From the NCBI GenBank assembly GCA_002298925.1, contig DBMM01000065.1, positions 1 to 64,000 on the forward strand: DNA of 64,000 nt, given 5' to 3'. Positions 18,857-27,899 of the stretch are shown here, piece after piece. The stretch is from Geobacter sp. UBA698. GTDB taxonomy: Bacteria; Desulfobacterota; Desulfuromonadia; Geobacterales; Pseudopelobacteraceae. The notes beneath the pieces are model-generated. The model saw only the letters and a list, made by a program, of their open reading frames with translations, made no database searches and was not told the origin of the DNA. Made by a program: the position numbers and the translations under genes. The number at the start of each line of letters is the position of its first letter. Positions within the stretch are counted from its first letter, which is position 1.

Positions 18857-18860
18857 TTAA

Positions 18861-19994
18861 CTACCCTCCTTTAGCAATCTGATTTGTATCTTGTTTTTCG
18901 TAATAACAACGACGGAAATCTGAAAAACTGCTCTCCTGAATAGCTTTTCTCATGCGTCGCATCAGGTCAAGAAAGTAATACAAATTATGGTATGTATTCA
19001 GATTCGAGGCCAGGATCTCACCGGAGCGGTAAAGGTGCCGCAGATAGGCACGGGAATAGGTGCGGCAGACATGGCAGCTGCATTCCGGGTCCAACGGTCC
19101 CTGGTCCTCTTCATAAATTTTGGCTTTAATGTTGATACGGCCCTGACTGGTGAATAGCATGCCGTTACGGGCATTGCGGGTCGGCATGACACAGTCGAAC
19201 ATGTCATAACCATGCCAGACAGCCTCAACCAGGTCCTCGGGAGCACCTATTCCCATGATGTAGCGGGGGGCATCCTTGGGCATCATTGGTGCACAGCACT
19301 CCATCACGCCGTACATCTGTTCCTTTGTCTCGCCCACCGAGAGACCACCCAAAGCATAGCCGTCAAAACCAATGGAACAGATATCCTCCAGACTGCGGGC
19401 GCGCAGGTCATGGTGCATGCCTCCCTGGATAATGCCGAACAACTGCTGCCCCTCGCGACGATGGGCCTCTTTACTGCGCAGCGCCCAGCGGGTGGTCATA
19501 TCCAGGGAACGCCTGACGTAATTATAATCGGCTGTCGCCGGTGTGCATTCATCAAAACACATGATGATGTCGGCGCCCAGAGCTTCCTGAATTCTTATAG
19601 ACAGTTCAGGCGTCAGAAAATGATAGGATCCGTCTATATGGGACTGAAAGCGGACTCCTTCTTCGCTGATCTTTCGCAACTCACCCAAACTGAAGACCTG
19701 GAATCCGCCGCTGTCGGTCAAAATCGGTCCCTGCCAGTTCATGAACTTGTGCAGTCCACCCAGTTTCTCAACCAGTGCGTGTCCTGGTCTGAGATAGAGA
19801 TGATAAGTATTGGACAGGATAATCTGGGCATTGATTGCCAGCAGGTTTTCCGGAGTCATGGCCTTGACCGTGGCATTTGTTCCGACCGGCATGAAAATGG
19901 GTGTTTCGATCACGCCATGGGTTGTTTTCAAAGAACCAAGGCGCGCGCCGCAGGATGCGTCCTGATGAATGACTGTGAAATTTGAATCGGCCAA
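18861..19994 (-). CDS. tgt: tRNA-guanine transglycosylase
   Basis: 377 residues, normal length. It exchanges G34 for preQ1 in tRNAs with GUN anticodons during queuosine synthesis. Catalytic parts: ILTDSGGFQVFSL (substrate Asp), FDECTPA, GGLSVGE, and DCVMPTRNARNG with the nucleophilic Asp; the zinc site is CSCHVCRTYSRAYLRHLY with a downstream His. It lies 48 bp after queA, the next enzyme of the same pathway. Confidence 0.98.
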   Translation of the reverse strand: MADSNFTVIHQDASCGARLGSLKTTHGVIETPIFMPVGTNATVKAMTPENLLAINAQIILSNTYHLYLRPGHALVEKLGGLHKFMNWQGPILTDSGGFQVFSLGELRKISEEGVRFQSHIDGSYHFLTPELSIRIQEALGADIIMCFDECTPATADYNYVRRSLDMTTRWALRSKEAHRREGQQLFGIIQGGMHHDLRARSLEDICSIGFDGYALGGLSVGETKEQMYGVMECCAPMMPKDAPRYIMGIGAPEDLVEAVWHGYDMFDCVMPTRNARNGMLFTSQGRINIKAKIYEEDQGPLDPECSCHVCRTYSRAYLRHLYRSGEILASNLNTYHNLYYFLDLMRRMRKAIQESSFSDFRRCYYEKQDTNQIAKGG

Positions 19995-20042
19995 AAAAAT
20001 ACCCTGAGAATCCGTAGTTTAATTTTGAAACTGATTTACATA

Positions 20043-21074
20043 TTACAGAATCAGCATGGCATCCCCGTAGCTGTAAAAACGGTAAGCACGGCGGATAGCT
20101 TCCTGATAGGCCTCAAAAACGAAATCCTTGCCAGCAAAGGCCGACACAAGCATCAATAAGGTCGATTCCGGCAGGTGGAAATTGGTAATCAACGCATCAA
20201 CCACTTTGAAGTTGTAACCGGGATAAATAAAAATATCGGCCTCGCCATCACCAGGCCTGACATTACCAACCTTGTCGGCAGCATACTCCAGGGTGCGCGC
20301 TGTTGTGGTACCAACCGCCACTACCCTGCCCCTGCGCTGCCTGACTGAATGAATGGCGTCCGCCGTTGTCTCCGACAGCGAATAACGTTCGGTATGGATG
20401 CGGTGGTCTTCCACCTGTTCAACCCGAACCGGCTGAAAGGTGCCCAGACCGGTATGCAAGGTCAAACATGCCATGGCAGTCCCTTTTTCGCTGATCTTTG
20501 CTAAAAGTTCTTGCGAAAAGTGCAATCCTGCGGTCGGCGCGGCAACTGCACCGGGCATCTGGGCAAAGACAGTCTGGTAGCGCTCTTTGTCCAGTTTTTC
20601 AGCAGACCGCTGCAAGTAAGGGGGCAAGGGCATCTGCCCTTCCCGTTCAAGCCACTGCTCAAAGGGCTCATCACCGGCAAAAGCGATCAGCCAGGTCTCG
20701 GCATCCCGGCGTCCAACTACAATGGCTTTCATACCGGCTGCCAGGGTGATGGACTGTCCTGCCCTGAATCCTTTTGAACCGCGCAGCAGGCAGTTCCACA
20801 CAGCACTGCCACTGTCATCCGGGCGAACCAGAAATATTTCCACCTTGCCGCCAGTAGCTTTATTACCAAGCAACCTGGCCGGAATAACCTTGGTGTCGTT
20901 CAGCACCAGCAGATCGCTCGGCTTTAGATAGGCACCGATATTGGCGAAAAGGTCATCTGTTACACTACCAGTCTGACGATCGAGCACCATCAGACGCGAT
21001 GCGTCCCGACGGGGTTTCGGAAACCTGGCTATCAGCTCTGGAGGAAGGTCGTAATCAAAATCCCTGACTAACAT
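20043..21074 (-). CDS. queA: S-adenosylmethionine:tRNA ribosyltransferase-isomerase
   Basis: 343 residues from the ATG at 21074, whose N-terminus (MLVRDFDYDLPPELIA) matches QueA; an ATG eight codons upstream overlaps the previous gene and adds non-conserved residues. It transfers the ribosyl part of SAM to preQ1-tRNA to form epoxyqueuosine. Conserved segments: DLLVLNDTKVIPARL, PLPPYLQR, PTAGLHFS, HTGLGTFQPV and NFHLPESTLLMLVSAF. Immediately downstream of the SpoIID-like gene (10-bp gap) and upstream of tgt. Confidence 0.97.
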   Translation of the reverse strand: MLVRDFDYDLPPELIARFPKPRRDASRLMVLDRQTGSVTDDLFANIGAYLKPSDLLVLNDTKVIPARLLGNKATGGKVEIFLVRPDDSGSAVWNCLLRGSKGFRAGQSITLAAGMKAIVVGRRDAETWLIAFAGDEPFEQWLEREGQMPLPPYLQRSAEKLDKERYQTVFAQMPGAVAAPTAGLHFSQELLAKISEKGTAMACLTLHTGLGTFQPVRVEQVEDHRIHTERYSLSETTADAIHSVRQRRGRVVAVGTTTARTLEYAADKVGNVRPGDGEADIFIYPGYNFKVVDALITNFHLPESTLLMLVSAFAGKDFVFEAYQEAIRRAYRFYSYGDAMLIL

Positions 21075-21084
21075 AAAACACCGT

Positions 21085-22206
21085 TCAACGAATATCAAAG
21101 AGCTTTTTCAACTCTGTACCCGGATAATAATAAGAGAGTATCTCTTCGTAATTGAATCCGTCCAGCGCACGTTGTTTGGCGCCCCACTGACACAGACCGA
21201 CACCATGGCCATTGCCGAGACCTGAAAAAAGGATATCGCCATTGACAGCCTTTACAGTAAAATTGGTGCTTTTGATGACACCGTAGCCGATGTATTTGCG
21301 AAACTGGTCACCCGTGACAGCGACTTCACCCCGTGCTGTAACCATGATCACGCTTTTCAGGCGACCGCGACCATTGCGCAAACCTGGCCTGATATCTGTC
21401 AGACCGGAAACCTTAACCCCGGCAGTACGAAGCTTTTCTTCCATATCGCGCAGGGACAGTTTCTGTTCCCAGGACACCGAATGTGTTGTCAGGCAGTATT
21501 CGCAGTCAACTCCTTTAAGGTACGGCAGGACAGCCCCCCAGACATTATCAGCCGACTCTGTTTTGCCGCCGCAGCTGGAGTGATAAAAAGCCTGAATAAT
21601 AGAATTATTATAAGTCAGAATCTGGCCGGCAGTTTCTGAGACAGCGCGCCTGGCGCGGCTGTCTTCGATCAGGCAGCCGTCATAGACTTGGTCTATGACC
21701 GAAGACTCAAGGTGATAGGGTGCATTGCTGCGTGCCTGCTTGCGGTAAAGCGCATAGGTCCGTGCGATTACCGCCTGAGCCTTGACCGATTCGATCGGCC
21801 ATGCCGACGAAATTTCGCAATTGATGAGACCGACCAGGTAATCTTCCAGAGGTAGTTCATTGACAACCAGCAGCCCCTTGTCGGTGGGAGAAATTTCTGC
21901 AACACCGCGATAAGGTTTGCCATTGACAATCACCGCTGCCGGAGCGGTCATGGTCAACCTGCGATAAGCGACACCATCCACTACAACAGTATCCCTGACA
22001 GACCTGATGATGACAGGCGGTGCCAGGGACACCGCTTCCCCGTTTTCACGAATAGCCAGCAGGCCATCTCCATCCACGGTGACACTGGCACTGTTCTTGA
22101 CTATGGCAACACGGATTATGTCAACAGGAATAGCGGCATCAGTTCTGACATCCATACACCAGAGGACAAACACGATGCCAACAATTAACTGAAAACTTAT
22201 GCGCAT
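21085..22206 (-). CDS. SpoIID/LytB-domain protein (probable septal or cell-wall amidase-type factor)
   Basis: 373 residues from the ATG at 22206, chosen because it opens a signal peptide (MRISFQLIVGIVFVLWCMDV); a frame open 58 codons further upstream has no signal-like features and overlaps a candidate promoter. The SpoIID core contains ELPLEDYLVGLINCEISSAW, KAQAVIARTYAL, YDGCLIEDSRARRAV, AFYHSSCGGKTESADNVWG, and GNGHGVGLCQWGAKQRA. SpoIID cleaves denuded glycan in Bacillus; Gram-negative homologues bind or degrade denuded peptidoglycan. The domain is periplasmic. It heads the queA-tgt-sec operon. Confidence 0.88.
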   Translation of the reverse strand: MRISFQLIVGIVFVLWCMDVRTDAAIPVDIIRVAIVKNSASVTVDGDGLLAIRENGEAVSLAPPVIIRSVRDTVVVDGVAYRRLTMTAPAAVIVNGKPYRGVAEISPTDKGLLVVNELPLEDYLVGLINCEISSAWPIESVKAQAVIARTYALYRKQARSNAPYHLESSVIDQVYDGCLIEDSRARRAVSETAGQILTYNNSIIQAFYHSSCGGKTESADNVWGAVLPYLKGVDCEYCLTTHSVSWEQKLSLRDMEEKLRTAGVKVSGLTDIRPGLRNGRGRLKSVIMVTARGEVAVTGDQFRKYIGYGVIKSTNFTVKAVNGDILFSGLGNGHGVGLCQWGAKQRALDGFNYEEILSYYYPGTELKKLFDIR

Positions 22207-22605
22207 AAATAGTGACCGCAAAACTTGTCGATAGAACCACAAGAACGGGCTCAATGTCAATTTTTTTTGATATTCATCCGCCCTGCCGACAGAGTACTTC
22301 AATTTATTGGATAAGTTGGCACAATTACTGTATCTTCGTTCTTCATTATTCCGTTGGTAGTCAATTAACAAAGTCATCAAGCTGCTTCAACTTTTCAGGT
22401 TTATTGCTGCTATTTTCGCAACACATCGAATAACCTTGCATTATACTGTTGGTTTTTATTAATTCAAGGATCTCATTAGCAGTCGTTTTTGCCAAATTAC
22501 ATAAACAATCAAGCCTTTCGACGGAGACATCATCAGGTATATGACGATCAATGCTTATCGAATCTGGCGCAGCATCCGCTTGTAAGTAACAGAGAAAGGT
22601 CTGAA
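22207..22605. other. 399-bp divergent intergenic region
   Basis: AT-rich spacer between the SpoIID-like gene and the HD-GYP gene. Apart from the candidate minus-strand promoter above and a TATACT hexamer at 22442-22447 that could be a -10 for the plus-strand gene, I see no gene, terminator hairpin or riboswitch-like structure. Confidence 0.6.
22231..22260 (-). promoter_or_regulatory. Candidate sigma-70 promoter of the spoIID-queA-tgt-sec operon
   Basis: Minus-strand TTGACA (22255-22260, perfect -35) and TTCTAT (22231-22236, weak -10) are 18 bases apart. A start near 22225 gives a short leader before the ATG at 22206 and excludes the longer reading frame. The -10 match is poor, so this is tentative. 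Confidence 0.4.
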
Positions 22606-24699
22606 GTGTTCTTCAACTCGCTGAAAATAAAAATCGTCGGAATGGTCGCGATCATCATCATCGCCATCATTTCGATTGTTTCAGTCAGCAACCTCAGGCA
22701 TCAGAAGAAAATGCTTGAAGATGTAGCCGAGCAGAGTTCTGTCATTCTGGTGGAGAGCATAGTCACCAGTATTTACAGTTCCATGAAGAGCGGTCATTCC
22801 AACGAGATTGACGGCATCCTGGCAGACATCAAAACCCACAACTACATCAAGGCCTTGCGGATTGTTGATCACTCCGGCAAGATCCTGCACTCCGCCAACC
22901 AGAATGAAATCGGACAACGGCTTACCGCCGAAGAGTGCAAAGCTTTGGCAACCCAGACAGTAGACCGCTTTTATTTCTCGCGCAAATCAGATGTGTTTGA
23001 CTCCTACTCCAGAATTGTCAACTCTCCCCAGTGCCAGGGATGCCATGCGGCAACGCAGGCCACCATCGCCATTCTTGAAACCGAACTGTCCCTGCAAAGC
23101 CTGACCAGCCACATCAGAAAGGGGCAGATCGACACCATTGTTTCCTCAACATTAATCATCGTCCTGATTGTCTCGGCACTGTTCATATTTCTTGTTGCAT
23201 ATGTCGACCGCCCCATCCGCCAGTTGATCCAATCAATGCATAGTATTGAACAGGGTGATTTCGACGTCACAGCCAACATCAACAGCACCATCGAAATGAA
23301 GCGACTCTCCCAGCATTTTAACATGATGACCGCCAAACTGAAGGAGTTGATGTCCACAACCATCTTGCATGAACGGGAACTGGCCCGGGCCCAGGAAAAA
23401 CTCGCCCACCACCATGAAACCCATCTGATGAACCTGCGCCTTGAAGAACAACTCAAAGAGATCGAAAATCTTAATGTCTCACTGGAAGAGCGTATTGAGG
23501 AGGTGGAGCAAGCCAATTACACCATAACCGATCTGGCCAGTGAAATCGAACAGAAGAATATCAGCTTGAATCGTGCGGTAGACCGCCTGTCCTCCATTTA
23601 CAAAATCGGCCTGGCAATCAACTCCACCATCGATATTGACCGGCTATTCAACCTGATTGTCCGTACAATATCCACTACCCTCAAGGCCAACATCGGTTAC
23701 ATTATACTATATGACAAACAGAACCGAACCATGAACGTCAGCAACCTGATCGGAAACGGCAAGGTACTTATCCCCAAAAAAACGATCCCGATGAAAGATT
23801 CCAGCGTTTCAGCCTGGGTCATCAGAAACCGGCAGCCACTGCTGATTGAAGACATCAACCAGACTCCCCAATTTGATCGCTTTAGCGATCTTGGTTATGA
23901 GCGCAAGTCGCTGATCTGTGTTCCGCTGATTGTCAAGGATGAAATCATCGGTACAATCAGTGTTGTCAACAAAATCGACGATTCACAATTTGATGCTGGC
24001 GAACTGGAAATGCTGACAACCATTGCCGCCCAGTCTGCCATCGCAATCAAAAACGCCACACTTTACGAAGAACAGCAGCAGACCTACCTCAACACTATCC
24101 AGGCCCTGGTTTCAGCCATCGAGGCCAGTGACAGCTATACAAAAGGCCATTCGGAGCGGGTAACACGCTATAGCATCGAGATTGGACTCCGTATGAATCT
24201 ACCCCAAGACCGCCTGCAGGTACTGGAACGAGCCGCCATCCTTCACGATATCGGCAAGATCGGCATCGACCTTTCCCTGCTCCATAAACAGGGCAAATTG
24301 ACTCCCAGCGACATCCGCGAACTGCATATGCACCCGGCTATCGGTATGAAAATACTTGAGCCGATCGAGTTCCTGCTGGACGTGCGGACCTGCATTGGTC
24401 AGCACCATGAGCGTTATGACGGCATGGGCTATCCGAACCGGATCAAGAAGGAAGAGCAGCTGATCGAGTCGCGAATCCTTAGTGTGGCCGATTCATTCGA
24501 TGCCATGACATCCGACCGCCCCTACCGTAAGGCACTTACAATCGAAACCGCAGTCAAAGAACTGCGCGACAATGCCGGCACTCAGTTTGATCCGGAGATT
24601 GTTCAGATTTTTGTAGAAATCATCGAAGAGGGGACCTTATTCCGTTCCAGAGTGGCTACCTCTGTCGACAACCTGGCGTTGGTTGCGGTCCAACCGTGA
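22606..24699 (+). CDS. Membrane sensor with periplasmic c-type haem motif, HAMP, GAF and HD-GYP phosphodiesterase domains
   Basis: 697 residues from a GTG with AGAAAGG upstream. Helix 1 (about 8-30), a periplasmic domain of about 150 residues carrying one haem-c motif CQGCH (C143, C146, H147), helix 2 (about 180-200), HAMP (about 200-250), a coiled coil, GAF (about 305-455), and HD-GYP. The HD-GYP domain has LHDIGKIG (H547-D548), HPAIGMKILEP, HHERYDGMGYPNR (GYP at 608-610) and SVADSFDAM, the intact catalytic set for cyclic-di-GMP hydrolysis. Related haem-bearing periplasmic sensors are known for Geobacter chemoreceptors. The haem probably senses redox state or a gas and tunes c-di-GMP. Followed 40 bp later by transporter ATPases, likely unrelated. 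Confidence 0.9.
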   Translation: MFFNSLKIKIVGMVAIIIIAIISIVSVSNLRHQKKMLEDVAEQSSVILVESIVTSIYSSMKSGHSNEIDGILADIKTHNYIKALRIVDHSGKILHSANQNEIGQRLTAEECKALATQTVDRFYFSRKSDVFDSYSRIVNSPQCQGCHAATQATIAILETELSLQSLTSHIRKGQIDTIVSSTLIIVLIVSALFIFLVAYVDRPIRQLIQSMHSIEQGDFDVTANINSTIEMKRLSQHFNMMTAKLKELMSTTILHERELARAQEKLAHHHETHLMNLRLEEQLKEIENLNVSLEERIEEVEQANYTITDLASEIEQKNISLNRAVDRLSSIYKIGLAINSTIDIDRLFNLIVRTISTTLKANIGYIILYDKQNRTMNVSNLIGNGKVLIPKKTIPMKDSSVSAWVIRNRQPLLIEDINQTPQFDRFSDLGYERKSLICVPLIVKDEIIGTISVVNKIDDSQFDAGELEMLTTIAAQSAIAIKNATLYEEQQQTYLNTIQALVSAIEASDSYTKGHSERVTRYSIEIGLRMNLPQDRLQVLERAAILHDIGKIGIDLSLLHKQGKLTPSDIRELHMHPAIGMKILEPIEFLLDVRTCIGQHHERYDGMGYPNRIKKEEQLIESRILSVADSFDAMTSDRPYRKALTIETAVKELRDNAGTQFDPEIVQIFVEIIEEGTLFRSRVATSVDNLALVAVQP

Positions 24700-24739
24700 T
24701 TGTTTCCAGACCCCTTCAGACTAAAAAGAGGATTTCAGT

Positions 24740-25702
24740 GTGTCAGCCCTGCTTACCGTAAATCAACTGCATACTAGTTTCAGAACTACTGAGGGAGCTT
24801 TCGACGCGGTCAATGGTGTCAGCTTCTCCATCAACAAGGGAGAGACTGTCGCTATCGTGGGTGAATCCGGTTCGGGCAAGTCCATGACAGCCCTTTCGAT
24901 CATGCGTCTCGTTCCGTCGCCCGGCTTCATTCGCTCAGGAAGCATCTGCCTGGACGGCACGGATATCCTGAATATTTCGGACAAAGCAATGCGTTCCATC
25001 AGGGGCAGCCGCATCTCGATGGTGTTCCAGGAACCGATGACATCCCTCAATCCGGTGCTTCGTATCTGCGATCAGGTCATGGAGCCGTTGCTGCTGCACA
25101 GGGGTATGAGCCGTAGCGAGGCAGCCGAGCGCGCCGCAGAACTGCTGCGCACGGTCGGTATTCCGGCTTCCGGCGACCGGATGAGAGACTATCCTCACCA
25201 GTTAAGCGGCGGCATGCGCCAGAGGGTCATGATCGCCATGGCCTTGGCCTGCAGCCCGGATCTGCTGATAGCCGACGAGCCGACCACCGCCCTTGATGTC
25301 ACTATTCAGGCCCAGATTCTGGAGTTGATCGACGGCCTGAGACAATCGGCCGAGATGGGGCTGCTGCTGATTACCCACGATCTGGGTATCGTTGCGGAGC
25401 GCTCCGACCGGACCTGTGTCATGTATGCCGGCCGGATTGTAGAGTCGGCAGCCAGCCCGGACCTGTTCCGCAATCCCGGCCACCCCTATACCCGGGCCCT
25501 GCTGGCATCGCTGCCACAAAACGCCGAACCGGGCAAACCCTTGGCGACCTTGTCCGGGCATCCCCCCAACCTTGCGCACCAACCGGCGGGATGCGGTTTC
25601 TGCGAGCGCTGTCCGGTGGCACTGCCCGAATGTCGTCTAGAAGTCCCCGAATTAATCGAAATTGCACCGGGACACCAGGTGCGCTGCTGGAACCGGCCAT
25701 GA
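24740..25702 (+). CDS. Oligopeptide/dipeptide-type ABC transporter ATPase (DppD/OppD family)
   Basis: 320 residues from a GTG with AGAGG upstream. Walker A GESGSGKS, Q-loop VFQEPMTSLNPV, signature LSGGMRQRVMIAMALA, Walker B LLIADEPTTALDV, and switch THDLG. The C-terminal oligo-HPY extension has HPYTRALLASLP and four cysteines (GCGFCERC...PEC) of the type that binds a metal or Fe-S cluster in some DppD proteins. It imports peptides or nickel-type substrates with two permeases and a binding protein, none of which lie nearby. Its stop overlaps the start of the next ATPase (ATGA). Confidence 0.92.
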   Translation: MSALLTVNQLHTSFRTTEGAFDAVNGVSFSINKGETVAIVGESGSGKSMTALSIMRLVPSPGFIRSGSICLDGTDILNISDKAMRSIRGSRISMVFQEPMTSLNPVLRICDQVMEPLLLHRGMSRSEAAERAAELLRTVGIPASGDRMRDYPHQLSGGMRQRVMIAMALACSPDLLIADEPTTALDVTIQAQILELIDGLRQSAEMGLLLITHDLGIVAERSDRTCVMYAGRIVESAASPDLFRNPGHPYTRALLASLPQNAEPGKPLATLSGHPPNLAHQPAGCGFCERCPVALPECRLEVPELIEIAPGHQVRCWNRP

Positions 25703-26685
25703 CAACAGATTCGAATATACTCAATGGGGTGAACCTGCATAAACACTTCAAGCTTAAGCGTACTCCCGGTTCACCCACGGCCACGCTGACTGCTGTAGAT
25801 GATGTTTCCCTGGAAATTCCCAGAGGCGAAACACTGGGAATCGCCGGAGAATCAGGTTGCGGCAAGTCGACCCTGGGCAAGATCATGGCTGGTCTGATAA
25901 CTCCTGATCAGGGAATTGTCAGCTACCGCGGTACGGATATCAGCGGCATGTCCGCCGTCGCATTTGCCGGCTTTCGTCAGCAGACACAGATGATCTTTCA
26001 GGATCCTTTTTCGTCCCTCAATCCACGCATGCGGGTCGGCGACATCATCGCCGAACCGCTGCTGATAGCCGGCCCCGAAACGGCAGCCTCCCGACGTTCC
26101 CGGACAGAGACGCTGATGACCACCGTCGGACTGCACCCCGAACAGTACGATCGTTTCCCCCACGAGTTTTCCGGAGGCCAGCGCCAACGCATCGGCATCG
26201 CCCGGGCCCTGGCAAGCTCGCCAGAGATCATTATCGCCGATGAACCTGTTTCATCACTGGATGTATCCATCCAGGCCCAGATCATCAACCTGCTGCAGAC
26301 CATGAAAACGGATTTCAACCTGGCCATGATGATCATCTCCCATGACCTTTCCGTGCTGCGTCACATCTGTGACCGGATCAGCATCATGTATCTGGGCACC
26401 ATTGTGGAAAACGCGCCTTCGTCCCGGCTGTTCCAGCGCTGCCTGCATCCCTATACCGAAGCCCTGATCGCCGCCATTCCCAAAATCCATTCGACAGCTG
26501 GACCCAAGCCGGTTCTGCTCAAAGACGATCTCCCCTCACCCCTGGCCATCCCTTCCGGCTGCCGTTTTCACCCACGCTGCCACTATGCACAGGAAATTTG
26601 TCGTCAGGAGAGCCCTCGCCTGGAACAGAAAAAAAACGGCCACCTGGCCGCATGTCACCTAAGCAGCGCGATTTTTCCGGACTAA
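25699..26685 (+). CDS. Oligopeptide/dipeptide-type ABC transporter ATPase (DppF/OppF family)
   Basis: 328 residues from the ATG at 25699 inside the upstream stop codon (ATGA); the frame is open further upstream but that part is read in another frame by the DppD-like gene. Walker A GESGCGKST, Q-loop IFQDPFSSLNPRMRVGDI, signature FSGGQRQRIGIARALA, Walker B IIADEPVSSLDV, switch SHDLSVLRH, and the C-terminal HPYTEALIAAIP with RFHPRCHYAQEIC. It partners the preceding ATPase as a heterodimer. The permease pair and binding protein are missing from the locus. Confidence 0.92.
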   Translation: MTTDSNILNGVNLHKHFKLKRTPGSPTATLTAVDDVSLEIPRGETLGIAGESGCGKSTLGKIMAGLITPDQGIVSYRGTDISGMSAVAFAGFRQQTQMIFQDPFSSLNPRMRVGDIIAEPLLIAGPETAASRRSRTETLMTTVGLHPEQYDRFPHEFSGGQRQRIGIARALASSPEIIIADEPVSSLDVSIQAQIINLLQTMKTDFNLAMMIISHDLSVLRHICDRISIMYLGTIVENAPSSRLFQRCLHPYTEALIAAIPKIHSTAGPKPVLLKDDLPSPLAIPSGCRFHPRCHYAQEICRQESPRLEQKKNGHLAACHLSSAIFPD

Positions 26686-26741
26686 TCCGCCAGTCAGACG
26701 ACCATCTGATACATCTCGAACAAGAGTAACCACTTTCAATC

Positions 26742-26770
26742 TTGACACCACAAAAATCCATATATATAAT
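26742..26770 (+). promoter_or_regulatory. Sigma-70 promoter of the ArsR-family gene
   Basis: TTGACA (26742-26747) and TATAAT (26765-26770) match both consensus hexamers exactly with the ideal 17-bp spacing. The start point would be near 26777, about 20 bases before the ATG. The alternating AT tract covering the -10 is a plausible operator for self-repression, which is inference. Confidence 0.85.
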
Positions 26771-26795
26771 TTATAAAAACTACAAAGGCATAACC

Positions 26796-27074
26796 ATGGA
26801 ATTTGACAAACAGAAGGATTTTAGTGCGGAAGCTGAGGTATTAAAGGTGCTCGGACACCCGGTCAGACTGAAGATAGTAACCGGACTCTGCACCCAGGAG
26901 TGCAATGTAAAGCATATCTGGGAATGCCTCGGCCTGCCCCAGGCCACGGTTTCACAACATCTGGCGCTGCTGAAGCACAAAGGCATCATCGAGGGCAAAC
27001 GCGAAGGGGTCGAGGTCCATTACAGCGTCATCCATCCTCTGGCGCGTACGATCGTGGCCTCACTTGCCGGTTGA
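26796..27074 (+). CDS. ArsR-family transcriptional regulator
   Basis: 92 residues from the ATG at 26796 (AAAGG upstream); an upstream in-frame codon would lie within the promoter. It is a winged helix: AEVLKVLGHPVRLKIVTGL, then recognition helix region GLPQATVSQHLALLKHKGII and wing EGKREGVEVHYSV. Cysteines at about 31, 35 and 44 (LCTQEC, WEC) could make a thiol or metal switch but do not form the classic ArsR ELCVC motif. No efflux or arsenic gene adjoins; it converges on bioC, overlapping its end by 15 bp. It probably represses from its own strong promoter. Confidence 0.88.
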   Translation: MEFDKQKDFSAEAEVLKVLGHPVRLKIVTGLCTQECNVKHIWECLGLPQATVSQHLALLKHKGIIEGKREGVEVHYSVIHPLARTIVASLAG

Positions 27075-27899
27075 GTGTCCGCGACGGGCCACGACGTATA
27101 TTACCTCATAGCTGGCGGGAATCATCCCGTCTTTTTCAAAATGTGAGCGATAGTAGTCAGCCATGTCACTCAAGACAGCCCGCCACCCCAGACCTCCAGC
27201 CGTATCACTGCGCGAGGCGGTACCAGCACCCACCCCCTTGATGGACCGCAACAGGGCCGCCACATCGGCATGATGTTCCATAACGATTTCACTGGTCACC
27301 ATTACCTGATCAAAATCCAGTAGCGTCAGCGCCTGCTCCACCTCGCTCAACTGCTTGAAGCGGTGCAGCCTGTCGATTCGGCTGTCCGAATTGCCAAAGT
27401 GTGATGACAGTGCCTGCCGGTAACTTTCCTGCAATTCCCACAGAGTACTTCCACCAAAAAAAGCCAGACAGAGCAGACCGCCATCCATCAGAACGCGGCA
27501 GCATTCCGCCAGACAGCAGTCCAGACGCGGCAACCACTGCAGGGTGGAAGCGGAAACCACCAGATCAAACGAACGTCTCCGGTAGGGGAGCATCTCGGCA
27601 TCGCCGTTGACAATCAGAGCCTGGTCACCGAACCGTGCTGCGCTGTGCCGAGCCATATTAAAGGCCAGATCCAGTCCAGCCAGACCGGCAGCCGGAAAAC
27701 AGTCCTGCAGGGCGGACAGCAGGGCGCCGGTGCCGCAGCCCACATCCAGCAGCCGAACGGGTGCTGCAGTTACATGCCGCTTAATCAGTTGAACAAGATC
27801 GGCGACAACCCGCTTCTGCACCACGGCGTGCTGATCGTATTCACCGGCCTGACGATGGAATGCCCGCCCGATCCTCTGCCTGTCATCACTTCTGCTCAC
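27060..27899 (-). CDS. bioC: Malonyl-ACP O-methyltransferase BioC
   Basis: 279 residues. It methylates malonyl-ACP so that fatty-acid synthesis can build the pimelate moiety of biotin. The N-terminus IGRAFHRQAGEYDQHAVVQ is typical of BioC, SAM motif I is LLDVGCGTGALL, followed by LAGLDLAFNMAR, and motif post-II DLVVSASTLQW. Overlaps bioH by 14 bp in a bioF-bioH-bioC operon, which supports the specific assignment over a generic methyltransferase. Confidence 0.93.
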   Translation of the reverse strand: MSRSDDRQRIGRAFHRQAGEYDQHAVVQKRVVADLVQLIKRHVTAAPVRLLDVGCGTGALLSALQDCFPAAGLAGLDLAFNMARHSAARFGDQALIVNGDAEMLPYRRRSFDLVVSASTLQWLPRLDCCLAECCRVLMDGGLLCLAFFGGSTLWELQESYRQALSSHFGNSDSRIDRLHRFKQLSEVEQALTLLDFDQVMVTSEIVMEHHADVAALLRSIKGVGAGTASRSDTAGGLGWRAVLSDMADYYRSHFEKDGMIPASYEVIYVVARRGHSTGK

